Assembly (NCBI RefSeq): GCF_905404315.1 | Contig: NC_066312.1 | Coordinates: 7,365,001-7,429,000, forward strand | Direction: 5' to 3' | Origin: Leptidea sinapis | Lineage: Eukaryota; Arthropoda; Insecta; Lepidoptera; Pieridae | DNA: 64,000 nt | In this document: one piece after another, positions 1-10,987 of the stretch | Layout of the letters: every line of letters begins with the position of its first letter | Position numbering within the stretch: position 1 is the first letter of the stretch | Notes under the pieces: model-generated | Databases searched by the model: none | What the model saw: the letters and a program-made list of their open reading frames with translations, nothing else | Told to the model about the DNA's origin: nothing | Made by a program: the position numbers and the translations under genes

Positions 1-1028
1 ATATTTCTATCTATAAAAATCAATAAGAAAATAACTTTGACGGATTTTTCTAGCTACAATATAATAGCTGCCTACTGCTTTCAACAAAACTCACCACAAA
101 TTTTTGAAGTGAAACTTCTTCAGAAAACTTTGTGATTTGAAAATCGATGAAACGAAAAAGCGAGACGATATAGACACAAACAGGTAAATGGATTCAGCCG
201 GCGAGAGAATGAGTTAGGAAATTATATTATACAGTGTTTTGGTACCAGGCGATCATAATTGAAGAAGAGATTGTATTATGTATGACGAGATAATACCTTA
301 ATATATTCTGAAGTCATGCGCACGACGTATTACTACATAGACACCAGGAGAACATAAATATGGTAGTGGTGATAGTTATGTTTTTCATAGCGGTTGAAAT
401 CACTTTTTTTTTTCACTCACAAATCACAAACCATTGTTTCACTTCTAGCACGTGTGAATTGCCACACATGTTTTTTTTTACAATTCCTATATTCTGTATA
501 AAAAAATAAAGAAAAAAAGAAAAGAATAAAGTAGCCAATCTAATTTATTCATTCGTTATCAAAAACCATATATTATCTAATATCAAGTTGATGTTGATTT
601 AGTAGCAAAATTATTATTTTATAATTATCAACAGAACGATATGCGTATGCGCCCATCACTAGTCCGTCATATTAATCACTATAACACAATCGCGGGCACA
701 ATGATCCTTCGTGCCCTACCCGTTAATGTTTACAAGCGAATGCTATTCGTCAATGTCCACCACACATAAACATATTATTATTATAATATCACTTAACTTC
801 ACTAAACCTTTACTCGTGATGCGAGATTTGAGAGGTGTAGATAATTATTAATCGTTAATTATTAGTGTTTGACTTACACGAATCTTTTTCCATGCGCATT
901 TTTTCCCTGACTTTGATTTCTCGAATAGTTTACAGACAGACAACGGGACAGGTGAAACTAAATAAAAATAATAATAAATATTAAAAAAACGTGACAAAAA
1001 AAAATAAAGAAATTAAAAAAAATCAAGA
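1..1028. other. unassigned AT-rich DNA
   Basis: No credible coding frame or repeat boundary was seen. There are A/T runs and short ATT repeats. The sequence is intergenic or intronic in character. Confidence 0.4.
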
Positions 1029-1098
1029 CGTACCCCAGGCTCGAACCTGGAACCTTCTGCACTAAAAGCATACGTGATAACCGCTGTTCCACGGCAAC
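1029..1098 (-). repeat. degenerate tRNA-like sequence
   Basis: Read on the minus strand, this has an A-box-like stretch (GTGGAACAGCGG) and a good T-arm with B-box (CCAGGTTCGAGCCTGG). The anticodon arm pairs over only about three bases and the acceptor ends do not pair well. It is therefore more likely a tRNA-derived repeat head or dead tRNA than a working gene. No second copy was seen in this window. Confidence 0.5.
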
Positions 1099-1880
1099 TG
1101 TAATGACCGTGGCGAAATATCTATATAGATCTAGTAAGTAAGTGTTAGGTTATTTTCGTTACGGAATTTCTGGATTCGGTCTCCACGCTCTTTCCTTTAT
1201 GAAACCTAAGTTTAAACTTTTTAATTATATCTAGCCTAATGATAGCAAGCAATTAAAATTTATCACTTTGGCGTGTAAGTCACAATAAGAAAAATTTCGA
1301 AGTGAATTTGTTTATGAAACCTCAGTTTTATCATTTTAATTACTATATAGCCTAAGGCACCCTAAGGATAGTAAGCAATTAAAATTTAATTTAATTTACT
1401 AAGTCAATTAAAACTAAGAAAGTGTCCATTAGTACTATTATTATTGTCTCTGTTAAGGGGAAGACACTATGTTCTTGTGTTTGTTCTTCACGAATTTGAA
1501 ATTGAGGAAAAGTTTGAATTTTACGATATTAATATGACAAATATTTATAATAGAAGTAATTGCCTTACATTTTAGAAGCTTTGCCAAACAACAAATGCAC
1601 AATTGAATATTAATCCTATATAAATATTTAAAAAAAAATAGCTTTAGTGTTTTTATTATTAATTGCTATACCTGTTATTATAAGTTTTCTAAGAATAATA
1701 AAATTATCTTTAAAATGGTAATTTATGTTGATGTTTTTGTGACCATTTGTCATTTAATTATTTTACAAATAAATAACTAAACAACAGTGCATTCATAGTT
1801 TGCTAAATTTTACCATTCTTAATGAGAAAGTAGGACTGTTACATAAAATTATGTAAGAAAAATTTACGTAAGTTATATAA
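1099..1880. other. unassigned AT-rich DNA
   Basis: No gene was seen. A short direct repeat of the type 'tttatgaaacctaagttt / tttatgaaacctcagttt' occurs near 1197 and 1312, each followed by a run ending in 'agcaattaaaattta'. This suggests a small local duplication. Confidence 0.3.
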
Positions 1881-1996
1881 ATTCAAATTCAAATATTTTT
1901 ATTGAAAATAGGATTTAAAATCACTTATTGAACGTCAAAAACTACCACCCATTCAAAAGAGACTGCCTCAGACCTGAGAAGAATGGGCGCAAGAGA
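1881..1996 (-). mobile_element. LINE-D 3' end (Jockey/CR1-like), 5' truncated
   Basis: This matches, in reverse orientation, the 3' untranslated end of the copy at 20701-21437: the 'gcccattcttctcagg' and 'gaatgggtggtag' motifs, then an AT-rich tail with a repeated TTTGAA unit. Only the last ~115 bp are present, as expected of 5' truncation during target-primed reverse transcription. Confidence 0.75.
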
Positions 1997-2311
1997 TATA
2001 GTTATTTCTGTTTATTTATTTTCATTTATAAAATGTTAATACTTATTCTAATATTAAAGCATAAGGTAAGTTATAAAGCAATAATGAATGAAGCAAATAA
2101 AATTGTAGATGAAATTACATAGGATCTTGTCGTTATAATCTTGTTACTTTAACTAATATGATAAAAACATTACGTTTTAAAAAAAATAATATAAAATTTA
2201 AAATACTAACTCATTACTTTAAACCGAATTAATAAAAATATACGGGGCATAAATAATGGTAGTGTTATAAAAGTTATGTAGATACATTGAGATAGCTAGC
2301 TAGATATATAT

Positions 2312-2574
2312 AGATCCTACCTACTAAGCTAGAGTAGAGTCCCGGGTTCGATTCCCGGTAGGTGCAAGCATTTATATGATGAATATGGATATTTGTTTCC
2401 GAGTCATGGATGTTTAAATGTATTTATGTATGTTTATATGAATTTATGTATGTTTGAGTAAGTATATTGTATTAAATATATCATTGCCTTGTAACCCATA
2501 ACACAGGCTATATATGCTTAACTTGGGGCAAGATAATTTGTGTAAAAAGTGTGTTTATATTATTATTATTATAT
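2312..2574 (+). mobile_element. tRNA-derived SINE, 5' truncated
   Basis: It begins inside a tRNA-like head, keeps the B-box (CCCGGGTTCGATTCCCGG), and continues through a tRNA-unrelated body with 'gtaacccataacacagg' and 'cttaacttggggcaag'. It ends in an ATT-rich tail. The same family is present in reverse at 56112-56382 (nearly complete, with A-box) and 56661-56903. This copy lacks the A-box and should not be transcribable by itself. Confidence 0.85.
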
Positions 2575-2889
2575 ATAAGGTTATTCAATGTATTTGTCTG
2601 TCTGGACGCGATAAACTCAAAAAGTAACGAAAGAACCTTCATTCAATATTCACCATAATACGACTGATATATATTTTTTTTTTAATTTTGGTTATGATAA
2701 TATTCACAAATATTCCTTTAATCATCATTTATTTTTCATCTGGACAGTACAGTCTGTTAAATAAGTTAATATATAAAATTATAAAACTCAAACTGACATA
2801 AGTTTAATATTCTAATTTCTTATTTTTAACAATATCCGTATTACTACTATCTGATTGTCCGTGATAAAACTTTAATACAGTGTAAGTAA

Positions 2890-3258
2890 TCTATATATAT
2901 AAAAATGAGTTGCTGTTCGTCAGTCTCGCTAAAACTTGAGAACGGCTGGACGATTTTTCTAATTTTGGTCTTAAATTAATTGTGGAAGTTCAGAAAAGGT
3001 TTAAAAGGTGAATAAATATGAAAATGCTCGGAATTAAATAAAAACAACAAATTTGTTTTTCCTTTGATGTGTCCATACATAATTTCTATGAGAGAATCTA
3101 TTTACGCACGGTTTGACAGTTCTGCTGTGAAGCAATTTCATTACGACAGCAGGATGCATATTTTACGAAGTAATTTTTGATGTTATATTATTGAGAAATT
3201 CATATAAAAATATTATTTTATATATTATATACAGAACAACGTCTGTCGGGTCAGCTAG
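2890..3258 (+). mobile_element. non-autonomous Helitron (Lep1-like)
   Basis: It starts TCTATATATATAAAAATGAG and ends GTCGGGTCAGCTAG, the terminal pattern shared with the copy at 23344-23679. It has no terminal inverted repeats and no target duplication, as expected for rolling-circle elements. The internal 'tcgctaaaac' and 'gaacggctgg' motifs are shared by both. The similarity to the lepidopteran Lep1 Helitron group is from memory. Confidence 0.8.
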
Positions 3259-3366
3259 TAAGTCATAAAAAATAAGTAAAGTGCAATTATAATATACTGT
3301 CCTCTTATTGAAGAAGGATATATTAATCTGGAATATCGACATTTATTATTGTTTATTATCGATAAT

Positions 3367-3764
3367 ACCTATCACTCGGCAAAGTCGAGTTAGTAAGTCT
3401 TTTGTGGGGCGATGTATATGCTTTTACAACAATATCCCAGAAAATGTTTAAAACAAAAGTATTGCGTTATTCAAAAGAATTGTTAAAAAAAGTTTGTGTA
3501 GTAAAGTACTATAACATAAATGACTTTCTTAATGATACCACAGATTGGGAATAGAGTGACCGCCCTCAGGCTATTAAATAATAGATTTAATTGTGCAATT
3601 TTACTTTGTAAACATATTTTTTGATGAAAAAAAGAAATGAGCGCTGAGTTTGTTCCGCCCATTCTTCTCAGGCTTGAGGCATTCATTTTGGAATGGGTGG
3701 TAGTTTTTTTTTTTGACTTTCAAAAAGTGATGTATAATGAGTGATAAAAATATTTGGTTTTGAT
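3367..3764 (+). mobile_element. LINE-D 3' portion (Jockey/CR1-like)
   Basis: The first half encodes the end of the LINE open reading frame in broken frames, finishing with a recognisable INDFLNDTTDWE followed by a stop near 3552. The second half is the 3' UTR with the 'cccattcttctcagg' and 'gaatgggtggtag' motifs. It matches 20701-21437 over its whole length. Frameshifts show it is dead. Confidence 0.8.
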
Positions 3765-4434
3765 CTGTGTAAAATGGATTACTTGAAATAAAAACAAAGA
3801 TTTCCTATTGATTTTAACTGATAATCTCTCCATTTTGAAGCCTATTAATATAATTTAGCTATATGTTTGGGGTTTGAATAAGGAATCTTATAAAATGCTG
3901 GTCATTTAGATTACAATACTCTTTGAAATGTTTGTTGAGTAAACAAACTTCGAAGGCTTCGCATGATCTACTTAAGAGTTGCTTCAACACGTTCAAGGTG
4001 CCGTACATGTAGGGTTGCCGCACATCAATAAAAAAAAATCTTTTTTAATGATATATCATACCGTGGTATTCTCACTGCATAAATAAGATAAAGATAAAGT
4101 ATAGAATAAAGAAGAACAAAGTGAATGAATAATCTTAATCCTATGTTTTATTGAGTTTTGATTTAACTTTTTATTAATTTTTTTCTTATAGTCAGAACAA
4201 TGATTTCCGTATATCATAAATTATATATATGTCGAAATATTTTAGTTTTATATTTTTTTTAAGTTTTGTACCAGGCCGGCAATATTATAATTTAAGACGT
4301 TAATATCAATTGTCAAATTAATAAATTATTAGATGTTGAACTGTCATGATGAAACTAATTGATGATGAGATTGAAGTTGGATGTTTATTATGAGTGTACA
4401 TGTAAAAGTTTGTGAAAGAATTAATAGTTATTTA

Positions 4435-4553
4435 TGCAACGGTTGCGTAATAAGGGCTATTAAAACACGAATGTGGAATTATCACACGAGGCGAAGCCGG
4501 GTGTGATAATAGTATCACATGAGTGTTTTAATACCTAATTATCAACAGTTGCA
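4435..4553. repeat. foldback (stem-loop) repeat
   Basis: Three nested inverted pairs share one centre: tgcaac/gttgca at the ends, ctattaaaacac/gtgttttaatac inside, and atcacac/gtgtgat around the loop 'gaggcgaagccg'. This is a miniature palindromic element. The centre reads like the 'ggcgaagcc' motif seen in lepidopteran Helitron termini, so a palindromic Helitron end is an alternative. Confidence 0.55.
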
Positions 4554-4557
4554 TACA

Positions 4558-5163
4558 AGACTTTATCTACACCCAGAATATGAATCCTCTAAAAGATTCT
4601 GAAACAGTTAGCTTACTGCTAACACTAAACCACCAGTCCTAGTAGTAAGCTAATATCATTCATTACTGATTATTTACATATAAACTAAGTATTGAAACAA
4701 TTATTTATTTTAGTAGTAATTTACATTTTGTATAGTGAGATAATTAAAATTCACTCGAATATAATGTCCTTTTGCAGCGTTTAAAATGAATCACTCATTT
4801 TTGTAAACAAAACAATAAAAATATCGAAGCAAAATGGCGGGGATTCGAATAACCTACTTTTTTTTTACGGTACGCGACGTTCTGGTAGTGTGGAACGCGC
4901 GTAAACGAAAATGTTCTTTTTTTGAAATTCATACAGATACCACGCATCGAGAAATAAGAATGTGGCTGTCTGTTGAAACTCTTTGCGCATGAAGAGATCG
5001 AAAAAAAACATAGGAGTGTTGTTATGAAATTCAGTACAACATTACAACACTCTTTTGGATGATGTAATGGTTATTAGAACATTGGGTGTTTTAATGTTGG
5101 CAATAAGCTAACTGTTTCAGAATCTTTAATAGAGGATTTAAAGCATGGGTGTAGATAAAATAG
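4558..5163. mobile_element. terminal-inverted-repeat element, non-coding
   Basis: The left arm at 4558-4615 (with 'ctttatctacaccc' and 'gattctgaaacagttagc') is repeated in reverse at 5104-5163. The ~490-bp interior has no reading frame. The arm length and empty interior fit a MITE; the superfamily is not determined because no target duplication could be fixed. Confidence 0.6.
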
Positions 5164-5865
5164 TTTAAAAGTAGACAATTTCGAATTATTGCCACGATCC
5201 TACTATATATATACAAGGAACGAAGTTCGGTAAGAACACACACCCGACACTATATGAATTTAGGTAAAAATCTACAAAAATACATAAAACGTTGTCTTAT
5301 AGAACTGTGACACCCCTGACATACTTATTTGATATAAAAAAGTAAAGGACGAGCAAAGGATTATATGACCACAATTCCCATTAGAGGTCGATATATAAAA
5401 AATAAATCTATATATTGTGTATTGTATTGAAAAATACATTGATTTAAATGTATAAATTAAGGAATGTTCTGTTCTATTACAAACGATACGACAAAATAAA
5501 AATAAATATAAAAAAAAATCCATTAATAACTCTACTTTAGTTATAATTTAAGAATTAATTAATTTTAAATATTAATATTTCAAACTCAGTCATTTCTATT
5601 ATTCTAGTCATGAACCCAACAGACGTTCTGCCTGAACCTTGCTAAGTAATGGCAATCTAGGTTAAAACTGAACTTGATGGGAATTAAAATTTAGATGTTA
5701 ATTTAAATTTAAATGCTCTAATATGTAAATAGAAGAAAAAATGTTTTTCTTAATTCTAAATTTCGCATCAAGATTATAACGCCAATTCCAAAAGTTTGCC
5801 TAAAATCTAAACTAACCGGAACCCAATAGAACACAAAGAAAAATCTATTTGTATCTACCAAAATT

Positions 5866-5880
5866 GGTGTGTGTGTGTGT
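5866..5880. repeat. (GT)n microsatellite
   Basis: About seven uninterrupted GT units, followed by a T-run. Confidence 0.9.
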
Positions 5881-5950
5881 TTTTTCTTTAGCATTTAAGT
5901 GACATAAACACGTATTGAAGAATTATATTCATAAAGCGTTGATATATCAG

Positions 5951-6224
5951 ATACCAGGTGGAGGCTGCTTTGATTAGATTTTGGGTACCACAACGGCGCC
6001 TATTTCTGCCGTGAAGCAGTAATGTGTAGGCATTACTGTGTTTCGATCTGAAGGTCGCCGTAGCTAGAGAAATTACTGGGTAAATGAGACTTAGAATTTT
6101 TGGGTTCTTCAAGTTTCTTGAAGAACCCTGACTTGAAAACCTGAGCGGCACTGCATTGTAATGGGCCGGGCGTATCAATTACCATCAGCTGAATTTCCTG
6201 CTCGTCTTAATTTCATAAAAAAAA
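5951..6224 (+). repeat. SINE-like repeat family A, copy 1
   Basis: Family A is a ~290-bp unit. It starts near 'gggaggctcctttgcac', carries 'ctgccgtgaagcagtaatg', 'aaattactgggcaaatgag' and 'gcactgcattgtaatgg', and ends in 'ttattttcataaaaaaa'. The A-rich end and fixed 3' end indicate retrotransposition. It may be a SINE or the 3' UTR of a LINE; no A/B boxes were found. This copy lacks the middle 'cttatgtctcaaggtgacg' block. Confidence 0.8.
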
Positions 6225-6349
6225 CCTACTAATCAATAATTAATGACAAACTGCCGACTATCATTTTGATTCCATGGAATCTACTGCTGACGGTGATAGT
6301 TTCAATGTAATAATGTGATATTTACAATGTTATGTTATAGAGGTTAAAG

Positions 6350-6583
6350 TTACTTACGTGAAACAACTCCATGAGTGACTAACCAAACAACGCCAAGAAG
6401 ACATTCGCACCCTGATACATACCTATCATTAATATCTCCTTTGAGTCGGTGGCAGCGCTGCGGGAATCCAAACGCTTTAAATAACATATTAGCCACCAAA
6501 GCGACCGCCTTCATAACTCTCTGATGTGGAATAAGTTTGGAAAACGTAACGAATCGACTGATGACAGCCGATGCGACAACGAT
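6350..6583 (-). CDS. exon-like open frame, unrecognised
   Basis: A 77-codon frame runs between stops, with an internal methionine at 6514 and a GTAAGT-type splice donor at 6357 just before its end. The base composition is clearly more GC-rich than the flanks. The encoded peptide (MKAVALVANMLFKAFGFPQR at its start, then a hydrophobic 'CLLGVVWLV' stretch) matches no family I recognise. An ATCGAT core lies near 6600, upstream in this orientation. It may be a first coding exon, or part of an unrecognised repeat. Confidence 0.2.
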   Translation of the reverse strand: MVVASAVISRFVTFSKLIPHQRVMKAVALVANMLFKAFGFPQRCHRLKGDINDRYVSGCECLLGVVWLVTHGVVSRK

Positions 6584-6815
6584 TTATCGCCTGCACCCGA
6601 TCGATAATCGGATTTCATGTCGCGCGACAATTTCGATGCGCTAACCTTTGTAATTTAAACAACTAGCGGCTAAGCTATTTATGTGTTCCTGGTCCATTCA
6701 GTAGAAGAATGTTTGTGAAATAAATAACTTTTGATGGGTAGAGACTAAAATCTATGAACCATAATCCAGACTTAGGTAGGTCTATCTAAATAGATCTATC
6801 TTCTTCAATAAATTC

Positions 6816-6861
6816 AAGACTAAGGGGTGATAGTCATCCCCTAGTCTCACCCCTTAGTCTT
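6816..6861. repeat. perfect 15-bp inverted repeat (hairpin)
   Basis: The arms AAGACTAAGGGGTGA (6816-6830) and TCACCCCTTAGTCTT (6847-6861) are exactly complementary around a 16-nt loop. The loop itself contains a weaker copy of the unit (catcccctagtc). Confidence 0.85.
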
Positions 6862-6863
6862 TT

Positions 6864-7088
6864 ATGCAAGAAGACGGCAAACGTTGCAAATATTTCAGTC
6901 TCAGTGAGTCTTACATGTTTGACTTGCCTTGGGGCCCAGAGGAGCGAAGAATGTACAAAGAACTATCCTCGCGCCTTAATAGGGCTACTGGAAACCCAAG
7001 CGCTGGCAACTATTTCGGTCGACGGATCAGCCTAGCTATCCAATGCGGAAATACTGCCAGTATTCTTGGTACACTTGGCCGTTACTAG
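6864..7088 (+). pseudogene. C-terminal coding remnant of an unassigned mobile element (copy 1)
   Basis: A 74-codon frame ends in TAG. Its second half reads LPWGPEERRMYKELSSRLNR, then TGNPSAG, RISLAIQ and ASILGTL. The same motif series is encoded in reverse at 10988-11150, so this is a dispersed repeat rather than a unique host gene. I have seen this kind of C-terminus in lepidopteran repetitive proteins but cannot name the element. The upstream part of the frame is not conserved between copies, so the ATG at 6864 is probably not a true start. Confidence 0.55.
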
Positions 7089-8440
7089 AGCTTTAATTTG
7101 ATTTGTTTTGTTTGAATAAATTTTATTTTACACAAGTTATCTTATTCATGCAACTCTTGAATCCCTTCTCAGAAAAACCTTTATTGGATAATTTAATTAT
7201 TTCGGTACGAGGTCAACCGATTAATTATAACATAACCATACACATTACTCTATCAATCGTGTAGTAAATCGAATTTTATCCAACTTTTCAATACGATTAA
7301 AATTAACCAACGATAAAATTAATAATTTAAATGTGAAACCTTCTTCTTGTCGATGAAGGGAGGGCGATCAGTCAGAGCAATATTAAAGTACTTCATTTGA
7401 AATTATGTATACGTACATATATTGTAAATCAAATTAGAATATATTTTAATATGTACAAATTACAATTTCAACTCAGTTATTCGCATGAAAGTCTTTGACC
7501 TTTAATTCATGAATACGATAATCCTATTACGATATAGTATTGCGTAATAACGACAAATTTGCGTTCCTTGACTTATTCGGATTACTATGATTGCGTTGTT
7601 TACATAATCCGCGCAATACGGAGTGATTTCAATGAGAATGCTACTCAGTAGGAGGTACAGATTTGGCAGGAGTAGTATTTCCGTGAAAACAATACTTATC
7701 TGTTTTGGTGTTGTTTTTGTTTTGTAGAAACTTATTACAAAATGCTGTTGAGATAGGGCAAGATGTTGTATTTTATAAATACCCGTTATAAGAACTTATC
7801 TTTTCAGTAGTGGGATGTAAAAGTTAGTGAAAAATATGTAGTATGTAGTAGATTATCGAGACCATTTATTAATTTGTCAATATTATACCTATTATGACTA
7901 GATATTATAAGAAAAAATAAAATACCTTAACAAGTACCTAGTTTATAGATTTTCTAAGAAATTTTTACTCTAAATCAAATACTCATCATCAAACATTTCT
8001 TTAGCTAACTAAGAATTCTATTTCGCCAGGTGACTCTTAAGTAAAACTAGAGGTAAGCCTCTAATCTTTCAATTAATTGACCGCGTGCAAAAAAACTTAT
8101 ACGTACAGACGGCCCTTTATAATTGTGTGTCACTTTTATAACTAAACAAAACTCAAGGATTCAAAGATTTTTTAGACTTGATTCCTGCTGTGAAAATCCA
8201 TCATAAGCCACATCCGTAAAATATTACTCTCACTATCTCGATATTTGGCGTTTATCTCATTGCTCTTTTCAAGGAACTTTCGACCAAATACAATACAAGT
8301 ATAGATTAAACTTCCTGGTTGGTATCTCTATCCTCTGAGAATCCTCTTATATTGTAAGGGTTCCGCATGTTAGTTGGTTATCCTTTTCCATAAAACACAA
8401 AAAACTTTGGCTTTCATACAATTCAAGATTAGTTACTTCA
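7089..8440. other. unassigned intergenic DNA
   Basis: No convincing coding exon or repeat edge was seen. It is moderately AT-rich with no tandem repeats. Confidence 0.3.
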
Positions 8441-8588
8441 ACGGACAGATGCAGTGTTGGTAAGATCCCCACAAGATTGACCGACGCACGCGAAGATTGA
8501 CAGCGCAGGACCGATCATCGTGGATCTTCGGGGAAGGCCTATGTCCAGCAGTGGACATCTTCCGGCTAATGATAATGATGATAATGAC
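8441..8588 (+). mobile_element. RTE-like LINE 3' end with (GAT/AAT)n tail
   Basis: The frame reads the LINE carboxyl terminus (AQDRSSW, then GEAYVQQWTSSG and a stop). It is followed directly by a GATAATGATGATAATGA tail, the simple-repeat 3' end typical of RTE elements. Related fragments lie at 12869-13134, 20449-21520 and 29019-30215. Confidence 0.8.
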
Positions 8589-8719
8589 AATTCAAGCTGT
8601 ATTCGATTTAAATTTAAATCCGTTAAAATATCAATGTAGAGGTTCATCAATCTAACGATGTAAGAATTTAGATCATGTTTAATAACATCTTATTTTCTAT
8701 AAGATTAGTAAAGATTAAT

Positions 8720-8772
8720 ATTTTGACTACTAAATGAAAGATATAGAATATCTTTCATATATTAGTCAAAAT
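8720..8772. repeat. AT-rich hairpin
   Basis: 'attttgacta' at 8720 pairs with 'tagtcaaaat' ending at 8772, and inside these 'aaatgaaagatat' pairs with 'atatctttcat'. It is a near-complete palindrome of 53 bp, probably a residue of a foldback element. Confidence 0.7.
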
Positions 8773-8803
8773 CATATTGTATTTTCTTTGATTAATGCGA
8801 GTG

Positions 8804-8885
8804 TTAACCCGACGTTTCAAGACCTTTCCAGAAATCGTTTTCAGTAGGGGTTGAGATCTGTAAAGTTCTTGAAACGTCGGGTAAA
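8804..8885. repeat. short terminal-inverted-repeat element
   Basis: 'acccgacgtttcaagacctt' near 8807 is mirrored by 'aaagttcttgaaacgtcggg' at 8862-8881. The ~35-bp centre includes 'tccagaaatcgttttcagtag'-like sequence. This looks like a complete tiny palindromic element. Confidence 0.6.
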
Positions 8886-9373
8886 CTTAAATAAAAATTT
8901 AACTTTTAGGCAAAAATCTATTGTAAAAACAGTTATAATTACACGCGTTTTAATCCTTTAAAAGTGTTTTATTTAAACAAAATAATATTGTAATGCAAAA
9001 GGAAGGTACAATAAAAAATAAACAATGTAAAATGTATGTTTGTATAGTATAGAATGTTTTAGAATAATTTCGCGTATCTCATAGCAGTAAAAAATACAAT
9101 GTTACTCTCATCATAAATTGAGACGAGTTTTTGATTTAACTTCTCGAGGTCGTCGGTTCAAGCTCCGTGGAGAGATTCGTTGGTTCCGGATAATACTTTG
9201 CAAATTGATTGACTCCATTTTAAATTCCGAACAACGTTGTTTATTAATGTATTCCCGATAAGTATTTAATGTTATTTGTAATTATCAATCCATAAAAAAG
9301 ATGTTTTTTTTTATTTTGCGCCTGGCATATTTGAATAAATAAAATAGCATAGGCGTCACATACTCTTAGATAA

Positions 9374-9490
9374 TTATACGCCTAGATAGAGACTCTTGCT
9401 GCTAGACAACCGATGAAAACAGGCCAGGTTTATTACGTTAATGTGCGTGACAAGACACGTCTTAAAATCGTGATTTGTATATGTCACTTT
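9374..9490 (+). repeat. dispersed repeat D, copy 1
   Basis: Starting 'ttatacgcctagatagag', it continues with 'gctagacaac', 'caggtttatta' and 'cgatttgtatat'. A clearly homologous block is at 37359-37471 in the same orientation. Similarity fades on both sides. It has no coding capacity and its class is unknown. Confidence 0.65.
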
Positions 9491-9970
9491 GGATGCAGCA
9501 CCTTACAAACTTATTTGTTATATGTATCACAGCTCTTGTAAAATACTGTAATTGATTGAGTGTTGCCGTTGAGTTCTTTATATGTTCTTCTCACGAGCTC
9601 TACTTTTTCCGAACATATTATGGTAGGTAATTTAAAAGAACTATTTATAGTGACGATTCAAAAGTGCTTCATTGAATAAAGTTTATTTGGCTTGGACTTT
9701 GAAGGTGAGTGCTGATGTGCATCGGGGTCTCGTAAACACAGATATCGCATGCTGTTTGGATTTACACCCCGATGTGCCTTGAATTATGTATGAATGATGT
9801 ATGTATGATGTACGATGAATCCATGAAATAATAATTAAGAAGTTCGCCTCAGTCATTATTGTAGATCTCTCTCATTAGCTGTGCCCTAACCCTGTGCTTC
9901 CCCGGGGCATAAAAAGAATAGGGAACTCCCAGACGCAAGGGTTTCGTTAGACGCGACTTAGGGCATTTAC

Positions 9971-10240
9971 GAGAGGGAGGCTCCTTTGCACAGGATGCCA
10001 GCTAGATAATGGGTACCACAAGAGCGTCTTTTTCTGCCGTGAAGAAGTAATGCGTAAAGCATTATTGTGCTTCGATCTGAAGGGCCGTAGCTAGTGAAAT
10101 TACTAGGCAAATGAGACTTAACATCTTTTGTCTCAAGGTGTAAATTTTTAGGTTTTCCAACAATCCTGAGCGGTACTGCATTGTAATTGGCAGAGCGTAT
10201 GAATTACCGTCCGTCTCGTCCCTTATTTTCATATGAAAAA
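9971..10240 (+). repeat. SINE-like repeat family A, copy 2
   Basis: It begins at the canonical 'gagggaggctcctttgcaca' and ends in 'ttattttcatatgaaaaa'. The 'catcagctgaacgtcctgc' block near the 3' end is deleted and the poly-A is interrupted by 'tatg'. Otherwise it is nearly full length. Confidence 0.8.
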
Positions 10241-10369
10241 ACTCTCAACGGCCACCGAACAATCTTGAATCTTTGCGAAAATCTTGCATTCAACGTGGTC
10301 TATTGTACGCATGATTGTCAAATCTTAATATTATTATGCGTAATATCCTCATACCTACTGCCTAACTTT

Positions 10370-10625
10370 GAATGAATGAATGAAGCCTTTATTGCAAGCA
10401 AACTAAAAAGCTACATGTTTAACTTATGCTGCAACTTAATATTCTATTTGATTATAAATATATTTCACCTAATATATGTTATATCTTATGTTAATCATTG
10501 CTCGCTTGTCCGCCGACAGAGGCCTCCTCCAGATCTTTCCACATTTTCCTGTCGTAAGTTGTTCTTCTCCATGATGGTCCAGCAATCTTTTTGAAATCAT
10601 CTTTCCATCGAATCGTAGTATTTTC
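10370..10625 (-). mobile_element. LINE C-terminus and 3' UTR with (ATTC)n tail
   Basis: On the minus strand, 10500-10625 encodes RWKDDFKKIAGPSW and KMWKDLEEASVGGQA, the closing motif of endonuclease/reverse-transcriptase LINE proteins (compare the AQDR...W..LGEAYVQQW end of RTE copies). A ~120-bp 3' UTR follows, ending in a CATTCATTCATTC tail at 10370-10383. It is truncated at its 5' side. Confidence 0.65.
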
Positions 10626-10987
10626 CGTTTAGAGTATAGTATATTTAAGTAATTTATTATTATGATATTGGAGTTATTTGTAAACAATGCTATATACGCT
10701 TAGCTATTAAGAATAAACATATACCTACATATAATCTATCATCTAACATAGTTTTTGAAGCCTAACTAACAAAATATGTGCTTCTGTTGCCCCAATAAAG
10801 AAATTCAATAATATTATTATATCTCCTTGCAGTTTATCAATAACTGCCGACCGTTCAGCGTTCTTGTACAGTTTTAACGGAAAGATCTACCTACCTTATC
10901 CTATGATTCAAGTTTGTATTATTTATATAAATCTTATAACTATATTTACAATACTATGACTACATAAAATTAAAACTAGCATTACGT

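Noticed and set aside
5272..5523. 83-codon open frame on the minus strand
   Set aside because: AT-rich, hydrophobic low-complexity peptide with no start context, splice signal or motif; consistent with chance.
9130..9185. B-box-like 'gtcgtcggttcaagctccg'
   Set aside because: No A-box at the right distance and the arms do not pair; a tRNA or SINE cannot be supported.
9870..9970. Possible inverted pair 'gccctaa'/'ttagggc'
   Set aside because: Arms of seven bases only at this distance; expected by chance.
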